DNA of 64,000 bases from Aeromicrobium sp. Lineage in GTDB: Bacteria; Actinomycetota; Actinomycetes; Propionibacteriales; Nocardioidaceae. Numbering within the stretch: position 1 is the stretch's first letter; each line of letters begins with the position of its first letter. Of this stretch, positions 8,343 to 16,279 are shown piece after piece. The notes beneath the pieces were generated by a model. It saw only the letters and a list, made by a program, of their open reading frames with translations. It ran no database searches and was not told the origin of the DNA. Where the stretch lies: assembly GCF_023146395.1 (NCBI RefSeq), contig NZ_JAGLCD010000019.1, positions 33,040 to 97,039 on the forward strand, given 5' to 3'. Both the position numbers and the translations under genes were made by a program.

Positions 8343-9059
8343 TCAGGACGTGGGCTTGAGCACGTAGCCCGCGCCGCGCTTGGTGTGGATCATCGGTTGG
8401 CGACCGGCATCGATCTTCTTGCGCAGATAGGAGATGTAGAGCTCGACCACGTTGGCCTGGCCCCCGAAGTCGTAGTTCCACACCCGGTCGAGGATCTGAG
8501 CCTTGCTCAGCACTCGCTGGGGATTGCGCATGAGATAGCGCAGGAGCTCGAACTCCGTGGCGGTCAGGGAGATCTCGTCGTCCCCGCGGAACACGTCGTG
8601 GCTGTCCTCGTCGAGCGTGAGGTCGCCGACGGTCAGCACGTGGCTCTCGCGCTGCTCGAGTGCTCCGGAGCGCCGCAGCAGTCCGCGCAGACGCGCCACG
8701 ACCTCCTCGATGCTGAACGGCTTGGTCACGTAGTCGTCGCCGCCGGCGGTGAGGCCCTGGATCCGGTCCTCGACGGCGTCGCGCGCGGTGAGGAAGACGA
8801 CCGGCACGTGCGGGGCGAACGCGCGAATGCGGCGCAGCACCTCGAGGCCGTCGAAGTCGGGCAGCATCATGTCCAGCACGATCGCGTCGGGAAGCGTGTC
8901 GCGCGCGGCCTGCACGGCCGAGCGACCGGTGGCAGCCGTGGCGACGTCCCAGCCCTCGAACCGCAGCGCCATCTGGAGCAGCTCGGCGATGTTGGCCTCG
9001 TCGTCGACCACGAGCACGCGGACCGGTGAACCGTCGGCACGGGACAGGGCAGGGGTCAT
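8343..9059 (-). CDS. OmpR/PhoB-family response regulator (PhoP-like)
   Basis: A receiver domain with phospho-accepting Asp63 (VLDMMLPDFDG) and conserved Lys113 (YVTKPFS) is followed by an OmpR-type winged helix (TEFELLRYLMRNPQRVLSK, NVVELYISYLRKKID, TKRGAGYVL). VLVVDDEAN, GGDDYVTKPFS and YDFGG closely resemble mycobacterial PhoP. ATG 9059 gives 238 residues, but GGAGG lies only 1 nt before it; an in-frame GTG at 9089 has AGGTGG at better spacing and would give 248. The promoter carries a 7-4-7 direct repeat like a PhoP box, suggesting autoregulation. Confidence 0.85.
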   Translation of the reverse strand: MTPALSRADGSPVRVLVVDDEANIAELLQMALRFEGWDVATAATGRSAVQAARDTLPDAIVLDMMLPDFDGLEVLRRIRAFAPHVPVVFLTARDAVEDRIQGLTAGGDDYVTKPFSIEEVVARLRGLLRRSGALEQRESHVLTVGDLTLDEDSHDVFRGDDEISLTATEFELLRYLMRNPQRVLSKAQILDRVWNYDFGGQANVVELYISYLRKKIDAGRQPMIHTKRGAGYVLKPTS

Positions 9060-9101
9060 CCCTCCAGTGTGGCGCGAGAAGCTGCGCACGGGGTGGCAAC
9101 C

Positions 9102-9120
9102 ACCTGTGCCTGACCTGTGA
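9102..9120. promoter_or_regulatory. PhoP-box-like direct repeat
   Basis: On the minus strand the site reads TCACAGG-TCAG-GCACAGG: two 7-bp repeats separated by 4 bp, an 11-bp period. Mycobacterium tuberculosis PhoP binds TCACAGC-N4-TCACAGC. It lies between the response-regulator gene and the divergent small membrane protein, so it could control both. Confidence 0.6.
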
Positions 9121-9204
9121 ATCTACGCTGCCGGTCGGTGGTCTCGCAGAAGATGCCTGCGTCGTGCACAGGTCGGCGACAGGGGGGTCTCCGAGCCTGG
9201 AGCC

Positions 9205-9570
9205 ATGAATGACACCACCCTTGAGTCCGACGTCCCACCCCCTCCACCGACCCCGTCCGTCGACCCTCCTCCGGAGCGGAGGCCACGGCGCAGCACCTCG
9301 GTGCTGGTCGCGGCGATCGTCGCCGCCGTCACCCTGCTGGTCGGGCTCGGCGCCGGGACCGGGATCGGCTTCGCGCTCGACTCCGGCGGGGCTCCCGGCG
9401 ACCGGCCCGGGGACCGACCCGGCATCGGAGCCGACGGCCCTGCGCAGGACGGCTCGGGCCACCGGCCGGGTCGGCCGGGCCCGCGTCCGGGCGCGGGCGC
9501 GGGCGCGGGCGCGGGGCAGCTCCCCGACGGTCCGCCAGACGGCGGGCCCGGGCCTGACGCCGGCTCCTGA
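9205..9570 (+). CDS. Small Pro/Gly-rich single-pass membrane protein
   Basis: 121 residues: a proline-rich cytoplasmic N terminus, a single transmembrane helix (about 33-57, VLVAAIVAAVTLLVGLGAG) and a low-complexity Gly/Pro/Asp/Arg tail outside. No domain is recognised. It is divergent from the two-component operon and shares a promoter region containing the PhoP-like box, so it may be a direct target. The composition is typical of actinobacterial envelope proteins of unknown function. Confidence 0.65.
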   Translation: MNDTTLESDVPPPPPTPSVDPPPERRPRRSTSVLVAAIVAAVTLLVGLGAGTGIGFALDSGGAPGDRPGDRPGIGADGPAQDGSGHRPGRPGPRPGAGAGAGAGQLPDGPPDGGPGPDAGS

Positions 9571-9601
9571 GACCGACGCGGCCGCCAGCCACGATCGGAG
9601 T

Positions 9602-10063
9602 TCAGACGGCGCCGGGGAACCCGTGCTGGCGCCACGCCTCGTAGACCGCGATCGAGGCGCAGTTGGCGAGGTTCATCGAGCGACGTGACTCCAGCATCGG
9701 GATGCGGAGACGGTCGTGGACCCGCGGGTCGTGCTGGACCTCCTCGGGCAGGCCCGTCGGCTCGGACCCGAACATCAGCACGTCGCCCGGCTCGTACGCG
9801 ACGTCGGTGTGCCGTCGGGACGCCGACGTCGTGTACGCGAGCACGCGGCCCCCGTCGAAGGCCGCGTACGCGGCGTCGAGCGTCTCGTGCACCGTGACGA
9901 CCGCGAGGTCGTGATAGTCGAGCCCCGCACGGCGCAGCTTGCTGTCCTCGAGGTCGAACAGCGGATCGACCAGGTGGAGGTGCGCGCCGGTCGCTGCCGC
10001 GAGGCGGATCGCGCTTCCGGTGTTGCCGGCGATCCGCGGCTCGACGAAGCAGATCTGGAACAC
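9602..10063 (-). CDS. trmL: tRNA (cytidine/uridine-34-2'-O)-methyltransferase
   Basis: A 153-residue SPOUT-class methyltransferase that 2'-O-methylates the wobble base of tRNA-Leu using S-adenosylmethionine. It begins FVEPRIAGNTGSAIRLAAAT and ends with the knotted SAM-binding motif (FGSEPTGLPEE, then RIPMLESRRSMNLANCASIA), which fits TrmL rather than longer SPOUT relatives. Its length is typical. A tRNA-Leu gene lies about 500 bp away, probably by coincidence. Confidence 0.85.
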   Translation of the reverse strand: MFQICFVEPRIAGNTGSAIRLAAATGAHLHLVDPLFDLEDSKLRRAGLDYHDLAVVTVHETLDAAYAAFDGGRVLAYTTSASRRHTDVAYEPGDVLMFGSEPTGLPEEVQHDPRVHDRLRIPMLESRRSMNLANCASIAVYEAWRQHGFPGAV

Positions 10064-10102
10064 GGCTCGCAGACTACTCGTCGCCCCCTACACTCAACGC
10101 TC

Positions 10103-10528
10103 ATGGCCGCCCCCACGCGTGTGCACCTCACCCATGTCTTCACCTCCAGCCCCGACGTCGTGTTCGACGCGCTCGCCGAGCACGAGAACCTCGGGCCCGT
10201 CTTCGGCGCGAAGATCACCCGCGTCAAGGACGGCGACACCACGCGCAACGGGGTCGGGTCGACACGCTCGCTCAAGATCGGGCCGCTCCCGGCGTTCCAG
10301 GAGACCACCACGGTGGCCGACCGACCCACGCTGATCGAGTACAAGATCACGAAGGGGTCGCCGCTCAAGGGCCACTGGGGCCGCCAGGCGCTCACGCCGA
10401 CCGCTGACGGCGGCACTCGGCTGGACTACTCGATCGGCTTCGACGCCGTGGTGCCCGGCCTCGCCCCGGTCGTGGCCAAGATCTTGACGCTCGCGATCGG
10501 CAAGGGACTCGGCACGCTCGTCCCGTGA
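10103..10528 (+). CDS. SRPBCC (START-like) family protein
   Basis: 141 residues with the SRPBCC/polyketide-cyclase layout: an N-terminal strand THVFTSSPDVVFDALAEHEN, a central loop, and a long C-terminal amphipathic helix. Such folds hold hydrophobic ligands. TACACT lies 8 nt before the ATG and there is no clear ribosome-binding site, suggesting a leaderless start. Ligand unknown. Confidence 0.7.
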   Translation: MAAPTRVHLTHVFTSSPDVVFDALAEHENLGPVFGAKITRVKDGDTTRNGVGSTRSLKIGPLPAFQETTTVADRPTLIEYKITKGSPLKGHWGRQALTPTADGGTRLDYSIGFDAVVPGLAPVVAKILTLAIGKGLGTLVP

Positions 10529-10548
10529 TCTAGCCTGGGACCGCACCT

Positions 10549-10636
10549 GCCGGTGTGGTGGAACTGGGTAGTCACGCCAGGTTTAGGTCCTGGTGCTCTT
10601 CGGGGCGTGCAGGTTCGAGTCCTGTCACCGGCACCA
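10549..10636 (+). tRNA. tRNA-Leu (anticodon UAG)
   Basis: An 88-nt type II tRNA with the CCA encoded. Acceptor GCCGGTG pairs with CACCGGC, the anticodon stem CCAGG/CCTGG encloses TTTAGGT (anticodon TAG, reads CUA), a long variable arm follows, and the T loop is TTCGAGT. Confidence 0.95.
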
Positions 10637-10641
10637 GGTCC

Positions 10642-10704
10642 CCAGATGTGGACACCTCCGCACGCGAATCGAGACGATCCGTGTGCGGAGGTGTCCACAT
10701 CTGG
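10642..10704 (+). terminator. Long perfect inverted repeat after tRNA-Leu
   Basis: A 22-bp perfect stem (10642-10663 with 10683-10704) starts 5 nt after the tRNA. One further G-T and one C-G pair extend it to 24 bp around a 15-nt loop. It lies between tRNA-Leu (+) and bcp (-) and could stop both, but no T-run follows, and the stem is longer than is usual for a terminator. Confidence 0.6.
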
Positions 10705-10727
10705 TCGGACTCAGTTCGGGCCGACGT

Positions 10728-11198
10728 TCAGTCGAGGCCCAGGTCGCGGCGGAGCTTCGCGACGTGTCCGGTCGCCTTGACGTTGTAGGCAGCGTGGGAG
10801 ATCTTGCCCTCCGGGTCGACCACGAACGTCGAGCGGATGACCCCGTGCACGACCTTGCCGTAGAGCTTCTTCTCCCCGAAGGCGCCCCAGGCCGTCAGGG
10901 CCTCCTTCTCGGGGTCCGAGAGCAACGTGATCGTCAGCCCGTCCTTCTCGCGGAACTTCGCGAGCTTGGCCGGGGCGTCGGGGGAGATCCCGAGGACTTC
11001 GTACCCCTCCGCGCGGAGCCGGTCGATCGAGTCGCTGAAGTCGCAGGCCTGCTTCGTGCAGCCGGGCGTCATCGCGGCGGGGTAGAAGTACACGATGACC
11101 GAGGACCCCCGGAGGTCCGAGAGCGTCACGGTCTCGCCGGTGTCGGAGGTCAGGGTGAAGTCGGGGGCCGGGTCACCGGGCTGCAGTCGGGTCGTCAT
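10728..11198 (-). CDS. bcp: Thioredoxin-dependent peroxiredoxin (Bcp/PrxQ)
   Basis: 156 residues of the PrxQ/Bcp family, which reduces H2O2 and organic hydroperoxides in the cytoplasm. The peroxidatic Cys47 is in MTPGCTKQACDF and the resolving Cys52 lies five residues later, the arrangement typical of 2-Cys PrxQ. The Arg-containing GVIRSTFVVDPEGKI segment is also conserved. Length and start are normal. Confidence 0.92.
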   Translation of the reverse strand: MTTRLQPGDPAPDFTLTSDTGETVTLSDLRGSSVIVYFYPAAMTPGCTKQACDFSDSIDRLRAEGYEVLGISPDAPAKLAKFREKDGLTITLLSDPEKEALTAWGAFGEKKLYGKVVHGVIRSTFVVDPEGKISHAAYNVKATGHVAKLRRDLGLD

Positions 11199-11257
11199 GC
11201 CCCCTATCCTGACTCAGACGGGCAGCCCGCCCCGACCGAGGTGGACAGGAGCAAGAC

Positions 11258-11503
11258 GTGGCGCGTGAGACCGACCAGCTGGTGGCCGAGATCGACGAGG
11301 TGCGCGATCACCTGGCCACCACGATCGACACGTTGATCGACCGGACGAGTCCGAAGTCGATCGCCCGCCGCACCGTGGCGTCGGTCAAGGCCAAGTTCGT
11401 CGACGAGAACGGATCACCCCGCTTCGAGACGATCGCGCCGATCGTGGCCGGTGCTGCCGGCATCGTGGCGGCAGCGATCGTGGTGCGCCGCCTGAGCCGG
11501 TGA
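11258..11503 (+). CDS. DUF3618 small membrane protein
   Basis: GTG start with AGGA upstream; 81 residues. The N-terminal part, LVAEIDEVRDHLATTIDTLI, is the DUF3618 signature and is helical; a C-terminal transmembrane helix (about 59-77, IVAGAAGIVAAAIVV) is followed by an RRLSR tail. Proteins of this type are common next to bcp in actinobacteria. Role unknown. Confidence 0.75.
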   Translation: MARETDQLVAEIDEVRDHLATTIDTLIDRTSPKSIARRTVASVKAKFVDENGSPRFETIAPIVAGAAGIVAAAIVVRRLSR

Positions 11504-11524
11504 CGACCCCGTCATGATGGGGCC

Positions 11525-12637
11525 ATGAGGCCGCACCCGCTCCTCGCGCTGCGCCGGATGCCGTCGCCCCGGGAGTCCCTCGCCGACCGCTGGGCCACGC
11601 TGCGCCGACGGTGGCGGCTCATCCTGCGGCTCAGCGTCTCGACCGCCGCGGCGTTCGCGATCGCCACCCATCTGCTGGGTCACCAGCAGGCGTTCTTCGC
11701 GCCGATCGCCGCCGTCATCGTCATCATCGCCGGCGCCGGACAACGGGGCCGCACCACGGTCGAGCTCGTCGTCGGGGTCGCGATCGGCGTGTTCGTCGGC
11801 GAGCTGCTGATCATGTCGATCGGGCGCGGTGCCTGGCAGATCGCGCTGGTCGTCGCCCTCACCGTCGCGGTCGCGACCCTGGTCGGCATCAAGGGCCTCG
11901 CCCTGACCCAGGCCGCGAACTCCGCCGTGCTGCTGGCGGCCGTCCTGCCCGCGTCGGGCGCAGCCGACCCTGCCGTGACGAGATTCCTCGACGCGCTCGT
12001 GGGCGGGGCGTGCGGCCTGGCGATGGTGCTGCTGCTGCCGCGCAACCCGGTGCGCGACATGAACCTCCAGGTGCAACGACTCCTGGAGGACATCGCCGAG
12101 GTGCTCGACCGGGTGGCGCAGTCGATGCGCACGGGTGACGCTGCACTCGCCGACATCGCGCTCGGCCAGGCGCGATCGGCCCAGACGCTGATGGACTCGG
12201 TGTCGTCGACGGGCGTCAACGTGGCCGAGATCGCGCGGATGTCGCCGGTCCGGTGGCGCCAGCGCGACGAGCTGCAACGCTTCGTGGGCTCGGTGCGCGA
12301 CCTCGACAACGCGCTGCGCGACGTGCGAGTCCTGGCGCGTCGCGTGGCGGCGATGCTCCGCCACGGTGAGACCGCGCCGGACGACATGCAGCGGGCCATC
12401 GAACGCATGGGTTCGGCGGTGCGGATTTACGCCGACGACCTCGCGACCCACGACACCTTCGCCGAGGCGCGCGACGAGCTGATCGACGCGGCCCGGCTGG
12501 CGATCACCTGTCTGCAGGGGGAGATCACGATCAACACCGCCGCGATCGGCGCTCAGGTGCGGTCGCTCGCCGCCGACCTGCTCTCGGCCAGTGGCGTGAC
12601 CCGCGACGAGCTCGGCGAGCTGCTCGCGTTCGACTGA
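11525..12637 (+). CDS. FUSC/aromatic-acid-exporter-type membrane protein
   Basis: 370 residues. The first half has about five to six transmembrane helices (LRLSVSTAAAFAIATHLL, FFAPIAAVIVIIAGA, then QIALVVALTVAVATLVGIKG), as in FUSC/ArAE exporters such as fusaric-acid resistance proteins. The second half is a soluble helical domain (DMNLQVQRLLEDIAEVLDRV onward). It is half the length of two-repeat members and probably works as an oligomer. Substrate unknown. Confidence 0.75.
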   Translation: MRPHPLLALRRMPSPRESLADRWATLRRRWRLILRLSVSTAAAFAIATHLLGHQQAFFAPIAAVIVIIAGAGQRGRTTVELVVGVAIGVFVGELLIMSIGRGAWQIALVVALTVAVATLVGIKGLALTQAANSAVLLAAVLPASGAADPAVTRFLDALVGGACGLAMVLLLPRNPVRDMNLQVQRLLEDIAEVLDRVAQSMRTGDAALADIALGQARSAQTLMDSVSSTGVNVAEIARMSPVRWRQRDELQRFVGSVRDLDNALRDVRVLARRVAAMLRHGETAPDDMQRAIERMGSAVRIYADDLATHDTFAEARDELIDAARLAITCLQGEITINTAAIGAQVRSLAADLLSASGVTRDELGELLAFD

Positions 12638-12726
12638 CGCTCGATCCCGCGGGCGTGTCCGTCTCGACACGGAGCTTGTCGGCGCGCTAGCCTGCCTTCA
12701 CCAGCACGACGAAGGAGGTGAACCCT

Positions 12727-12837
12727 GTGACGAATCCCATCACGACGACCAACGCGTACCGCGCGTCGTCGAGCCCCGCGTTCGACGCCGTCCGATTCCT
12801 CGCCGGTTCACCCTCCGGAGTCATGCACCTGCCGTAG
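12727..12837 (+). CDS. Small ORF with strong ribosome-binding site (36 aa)
   Basis: GTG at 12727 is preceded by GAAGGAGGTG at ideal spacing and opens a 36-residue frame that begins VTNPITTTNAYRASSSP and ends SGVMHLP. A strong T-rich terminator follows 22 bp after the stop. It matches no family I know. It could be a small protein, a regulatory leader peptide ahead of the terminator, or a peptide precursor. The near-perfect Shine-Dalgarno sequence is the main evidence. Confidence 0.5.
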   Translation: MTNPITTTNAYRASSSPAFDAVRFLAGSPSGVMHLP

Positions 12838-12859
12838 CCTCAGCACGGCACGTCCATCA

Positions 12860-12891
12860 CCGCTCCGGATCCATGATCCGGGGCGGTTTTT
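12860..12891 (+). terminator. Intrinsic terminator/possible attenuator
   Basis: A 12-bp stem, CCGCTCCGGATC with GATCCGGGGCGG (one G-T pair), closes a 3-nt CAT loop and is followed by TTTTT. This is the most canonical Rho-independent terminator in the window. It lies between the 36-aa ORF and the next small gene, so it either ends the first transcript or attenuates the second. Confidence 0.85.
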
Positions 12892-12922
12892 CGTATTCAC
12901 TCACCGAGAAAGGAGGCGCGCC

Positions 12923-13195
12923 ATGACCATCACCCCCACCCCACGCACCGACGAGACCATGCCCGCACACCCCCATCCGACCACCCGTTCCGGCCCCACA
13001 GCCGGCCGAGCCACCCGGAAGGAGGTGTCGGACATGACCCGTCTCGGTCGCCAGGCCCGCGTCAAGCGCGCCTGGGACGAGCTGTCGGAGGCGGACCGCC
13101 AGGTCCTGCTGAACCAGGCGCGCGAGCGGCGCGTCCAGCAGGCGGAGCGCGATGCGCGCATCGCCGAGGTGTACAACGCGCGCCTCAACCGATAG
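12923..13195 (+). CDS. Small basic protein with two candidate starts
   Basis: ATG 12923 (GAAAGGAGGCG upstream) gives 90 residues; an in-frame ATG at 13034 has an equally strong AAGGAGGTG and gives 53 residues, MTRLGRQARVKRAWDELSEA onward. The shared C-terminal part is charged and helical (RQVLLNQARERRVQQAERDA) and may bind nucleic acid. The N-terminal 37 residues are Thr/Pro-rich, apparently disordered. No family recognised. Two perfect Shine-Dalgarno sequences in one frame suggest either two products or that only the shorter one is made. Confidence 0.6.
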   Translation: MTITPTPRTDETMPAHPHPTTRSGPTAGRATRKEVSDMTRLGRQARVKRAWDELSEADRQVLLNQARERRVQQAERDARIAEVYNARLNR

Positions 13196-13256
13196 TCGCG
13201 CCCGTCCCTCACGCCACGGCCTCGTCGGTCTTCGCCGGTGGTGCCACCATCGAGGC

Positions 13257-14951
13257 ATGCAACCGATGGAGCTCGCCGTGCTCGGAGTCCTCGTGGTCGT
13301 GGCGGTCTGCGTGGTCTCGCCGCGGCTCGGCGTGGCCGCGCCGCTGTCCCTGGTCGCGGTGGGCGTCGGCCTGTCGTTCGTCCCGGGCGTGCCCGACGCC
13401 CAGATCGATCCCGAGATCGTGCTCGCCGGCGTCCTGCCACCGCTGCTGTACGCCTCGTCGGTGACGATGCCGATCACCGACTTCCGCCGCGACCTCAAGG
13501 CGATCGGCGGCCTGTCGGTGATTCTCGTGATCGTCACCTCGACCGTGCTCGGCCTGCTGCTGCCGCTCGTCGTGCCGGGCATCGGGTTCGCCGAGGCCTT
13601 CGCCCTGGGCGCCATCGTGAGCCCGACCGATGCCGTCGCGACGTCGATCGCCCGCCGGACCGGGGCCCCGCCGCGCCTGCTGACGGTCCTCGACGGCGAG
13701 AGCATGCTCAACGACGCGACGGCCCTGGTGCTGCTGCGGAGCGCCGTGGCGGCCACGGGGATCAGCATCTCGGTGCTCGACGTCGGGGTCGATCTGCTGC
13801 TCGCCGTGGCCGTCGCATGCCTCGTGGGCGTCGTCGTCGCGGCGGCCAGCCTGCTGGCCCGGTCCTTGGTCAAGGACGCGACCGTCGCCACGGCGATCTC
13901 GTTCGTGGTGCCCTTCGTGGCCTACGCGCCGGCCGAGCACCTGGGCGCGTCGGGCCTCGTGGCCGTCGTGGTGGCCGGGCTAGCGATCGGCTCCCGCGGC
14001 TACGTCGAGCTGCGTCCCGAGGACCGCGTGGCCGAGCGGATCAACTGGCGCACGATCGCCTTCCTGCTCGAGGGCGCGGTCTTCCTGGTCATGGGTCTGC
14101 AGCTGCGCCCGCTGTGGGACGACTTCTCCGGCACCGGGCAGTCGGTGGGTCTGATGGCCGGAGTCGCGGCGCTCGTGCTGGCGGTCGTGCTCGTGGCGCG
14201 GGTGCTGTTCACGGGGGTCCTGCTCCTGAGCCTGCGCGGCGACCGGCGCCAGCACGAGGCCTCTCGCCCGCGGATGGCCGCTCTGCGCGACTACCTGACC
14301 TCGCCGGAGGCCCAGCGCCACTCGGCGGCCCGTCGGCAACGGGCCCTGAAGGCGATCCAGCGGCGCGAGCACGACATCACCTTCTACGGCGAGCAGTCGA
14401 TGAGCGCGCGCGACGGACTGGTGCTGACCTGGGCCGGCATGCGCGGCTGCATCACGGTGGTCGCGGCCCAGACGCTGCCGCACGACCTCGCGCAACGTGA
14501 CCTGCTGGTGCTCGTGGCCTTCGGCGTGGCCGGTGCTTCGCTGCTCGTCCAGGGCGGCACGCTCGCGTTCGTGGTGCGCCGCCTGGGGGTGCTGGACGAC
14601 CGGGAGGCGGCCCGTCGGGACCAGCTCGGCTCCCTCGTCGCCGCGCTCGCCGACGTGTCGCAGTCCCGGTGCGACGAGGCGGAGGTCGAGGGCCTGGACG
14701 GCCGGCCGATCGACCCCGCGGTCGTGCAGCACGTCCGGCGCCGCTCGACCCCGGCGGCCGAGTGGGCGTGGGCGGGGGTCGAGGGAGCCGAGCGCGACCG
14801 CCTCCTGCAGGACTTCCGGACGCTGCAGGCGCTGGTGATAGAGGACCAGCGCGAGGCGCTGCTCGACCTCCGCTCCGAGGGACGGTACGACTCCGTCGTG
14901 ATCGGCGAGCTCCTCGATCGTCTCGATGCCGTGCAGTCGTGGGTCCGGTGA
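13257..14951 (+). CDS. CPA1-family Na+(K+)/H+ antiporter
   Basis: 564 residues. About 12 transmembrane helices span residues 1-400, with the CPA1 core motifs LALGAIVSPTDAVA-like (ALGAIVSPTDAVATSIA) and LDGESMLNDATALVL, which carry the ion-binding Asp residues. The C-terminal 150 residues are cytoplasmic and charged and are probably regulatory. It exchanges Na+ or K+ for protons across the cell membrane. ATG 13257 has no clear ribosome-binding site; Met 13266 is an alternative. The longer frame to 13152 overlaps the preceding gene and is not chosen. Confidence 0.88.
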   Translation: MQPMELAVLGVLVVVAVCVVSPRLGVAAPLSLVAVGVGLSFVPGVPDAQIDPEIVLAGVLPPLLYASSVTMPITDFRRDLKAIGGLSVILVIVTSTVLGLLLPLVVPGIGFAEAFALGAIVSPTDAVATSIARRTGAPPRLLTVLDGESMLNDATALVLLRSAVAATGISISVLDVGVDLLLAVAVACLVGVVVAAASLLARSLVKDATVATAISFVVPFVAYAPAEHLGASGLVAVVVAGLAIGSRGYVELRPEDRVAERINWRTIAFLLEGAVFLVMGLQLRPLWDDFSGTGQSVGLMAGVAALVLAVVLVARVLFTGVLLLSLRGDRRQHEASRPRMAALRDYLTSPEAQRHSAARRQRALKAIQRREHDITFYGEQSMSARDGLVLTWAGMRGCITVVAAQTLPHDLAQRDLLVLVAFGVAGASLLVQGGTLAFVVRRLGVLDDREAARRDQLGSLVAALADVSQSRCDEAEVEGLDGRPIDPAVVQHVRRRSTPAAEWAWAGVEGAERDRLLQDFRTLQALVIEDQREALLDLRSEGRYDSVVIGELLDRLDAVQSWVR

Positions 14952-14971
14952 TCCGGAGAGACTCTGCGTAA

Positions 14972-16279
14972 TCACCGCTGCGGTAGACCGAGTATCAAGG
15001 CGCGGTAGAACGAGACTCCGTCGGCCAGCGACGCGATCGCGACGTGCTCGTCGATCCCGTGGATCGAATCGCGCTGACGCCGGGACATCCGGAGCGGTGC
15101 GAAACGGTGCACGGCGTCGGCGAAATCGGCGAAGTACCGGCTGTCTGTGCTGCCGGACTGCAGGTACGGCACGACCTGGAGGTGGGGATCGATCGCTGCG
15201 ACGGCGCGCTGCAGAAGATCCCATTGCGGTCCGTGACTCGGCGACGAAGGCGATGGTGGGTCGCCGCGCACTTCGTGGACGTCGACGCCGAGATCGTCCA
15301 GAAGGTCGTTCAATCGAGCCACGAGCGTGTCGACATCGTCGCCGGGTGCGAGGCGGACATTGACCGAGGCCGTGGCGCGGTCGGCAATGACGTTGTCGGC
15401 GTGGCCGGCGCTCAACCTGGTGACTGCCATCGTCGTCGCGGTGAGTGCAGCCATTTCCGGTCCCATCGACCGCAGCCGATCGGCCACGTCCGCGTCCGAG
15501 AGATGGGAGAGGTCGGGGAGGTTGTCCAACGACTGCACCATCGAGCGGACCGTGCGATCGAGACGCACAGCCGGGTCGTGGCGGCAGACCCGGGACACGG
15601 CGTCGGCTAGGCGCTCGATTGCCGATCCGGTCACGGGCACCGAGGAGTGCCCGCCGCGGCCGGTCGCTAGCAGGGTGAGGTCGACTGTGCCCTTCTCAGC
15701 AACGGCCACCATGGCCTGAGCGCCGCGTGCACCAGGAATCATGTCCTCGACGATCGCGCCACCCTCGTCACTCACGAGCCAGGGTCGAACTCCGTGAGAC
15801 TGCAACCACCCCGCGGCGAGACGGGCACCGGTGCCGTGGGTCTCCTCGTCGGCTCCGCTGAACAGGTAGATGTCCTGGGCCGGCACGTGGCCCGCCTCGA
15901 TCAGGTCCTCGACGCTGTCGAAGAGGCACGCCAGGGCGCCCTTGTCGTCCAACGTCCCGCGCCCGTGCACCATGCCCTCGCCGAGCACGCCGGCGAACGG
16001 CTCGTGGTGCCAGGTGCTGGGTGGAGCGGGGACGACGTCGTGGTGAGCCATCAGCACGACCGGATGGCGATCGCTGCGGCCCGGCCAGTGGAACAGAAGC
16101 GAGTCGTTCTCGGGCAAGGGCACGAGTCGTGTGCTCGAGTGGATGTGCGGATACAGGCGACGCAACGTGCGACGAAACGCGGCAAACTCCTGCTCGTCGC
16201 GCTCCAGCTCGTCCGAGACAGTGCGGTGGCGAACCAGAGCGGCCAGTCGGTCGGCGGTCCGTGACGACGACGTGGTCAT
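14972..16279 (-). CDS. M20-family amidohydrolase (carboxypeptidase S/N-acyl-amino-acid hydrolase type)
   Basis: 435 residues. Metal and catalytic residues of the M20 family are present: VVLMAHHDVVP (79-81), GRGTLDDKGAL (Asp111/112), SGADEETHG (Glu145/146), SGSTDSRYF and a C-terminal GIDEHV. Family members hydrolyse dipeptides, N-succinyl- or N-acyl-L-amino acids with two zinc ions. It is the last gene of an eight-gene operon that includes an N-acylamino-acid racemase, so an N-acyl-L-amino-acid hydrolase role fits best. The ATG overlaps the esterase stop (ATGA), which fixes the start. Confidence 0.85.
   Translation of the reverse strand: MTTSSSRTADRLAALVRHRTVSDELERDEQEFAAFRRTLRRLYPHIHSSTRLVPLPENDSLLFHWPGRSDRHPVVLMAHHDVVPAPPSTWHHEPFAGVLGEGMVHGRGTLDDKGALACLFDSVEDLIEAGHVPAQDIYLFSGADEETHGTGARLAAGWLQSHGVRPWLVSDEGGAIVEDMIPGARGAQAMVAVAEKGTVDLTLLATGRGGHSSVPVTGSAIERLADAVSRVCRHDPAVRLDRTVRSMVQSLDNLPDLSHLSDADVADRLRSMGPEMAALTATTMAVTRLSAGHADNVIADRATASVNVRLAPGDDVDTLVARLNDLLDDLGVDVHEVRGDPPSPSSPSHGPQWDLLQRAVAAIDPHLQVVPYLQSGSTDSRYFADFADAVHRFAPLRMSRRQRDSIHGIDEHVAIASLADGVSFYRALILGLPQR

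Noticed and set aside
14946..14977. Terminator between the antiporter and M20 genes
   Set aside because: CGGTGAT/ATCACCG arms of 7 bp are separated by 18 nt and overlap both stop codons; too weak to call.
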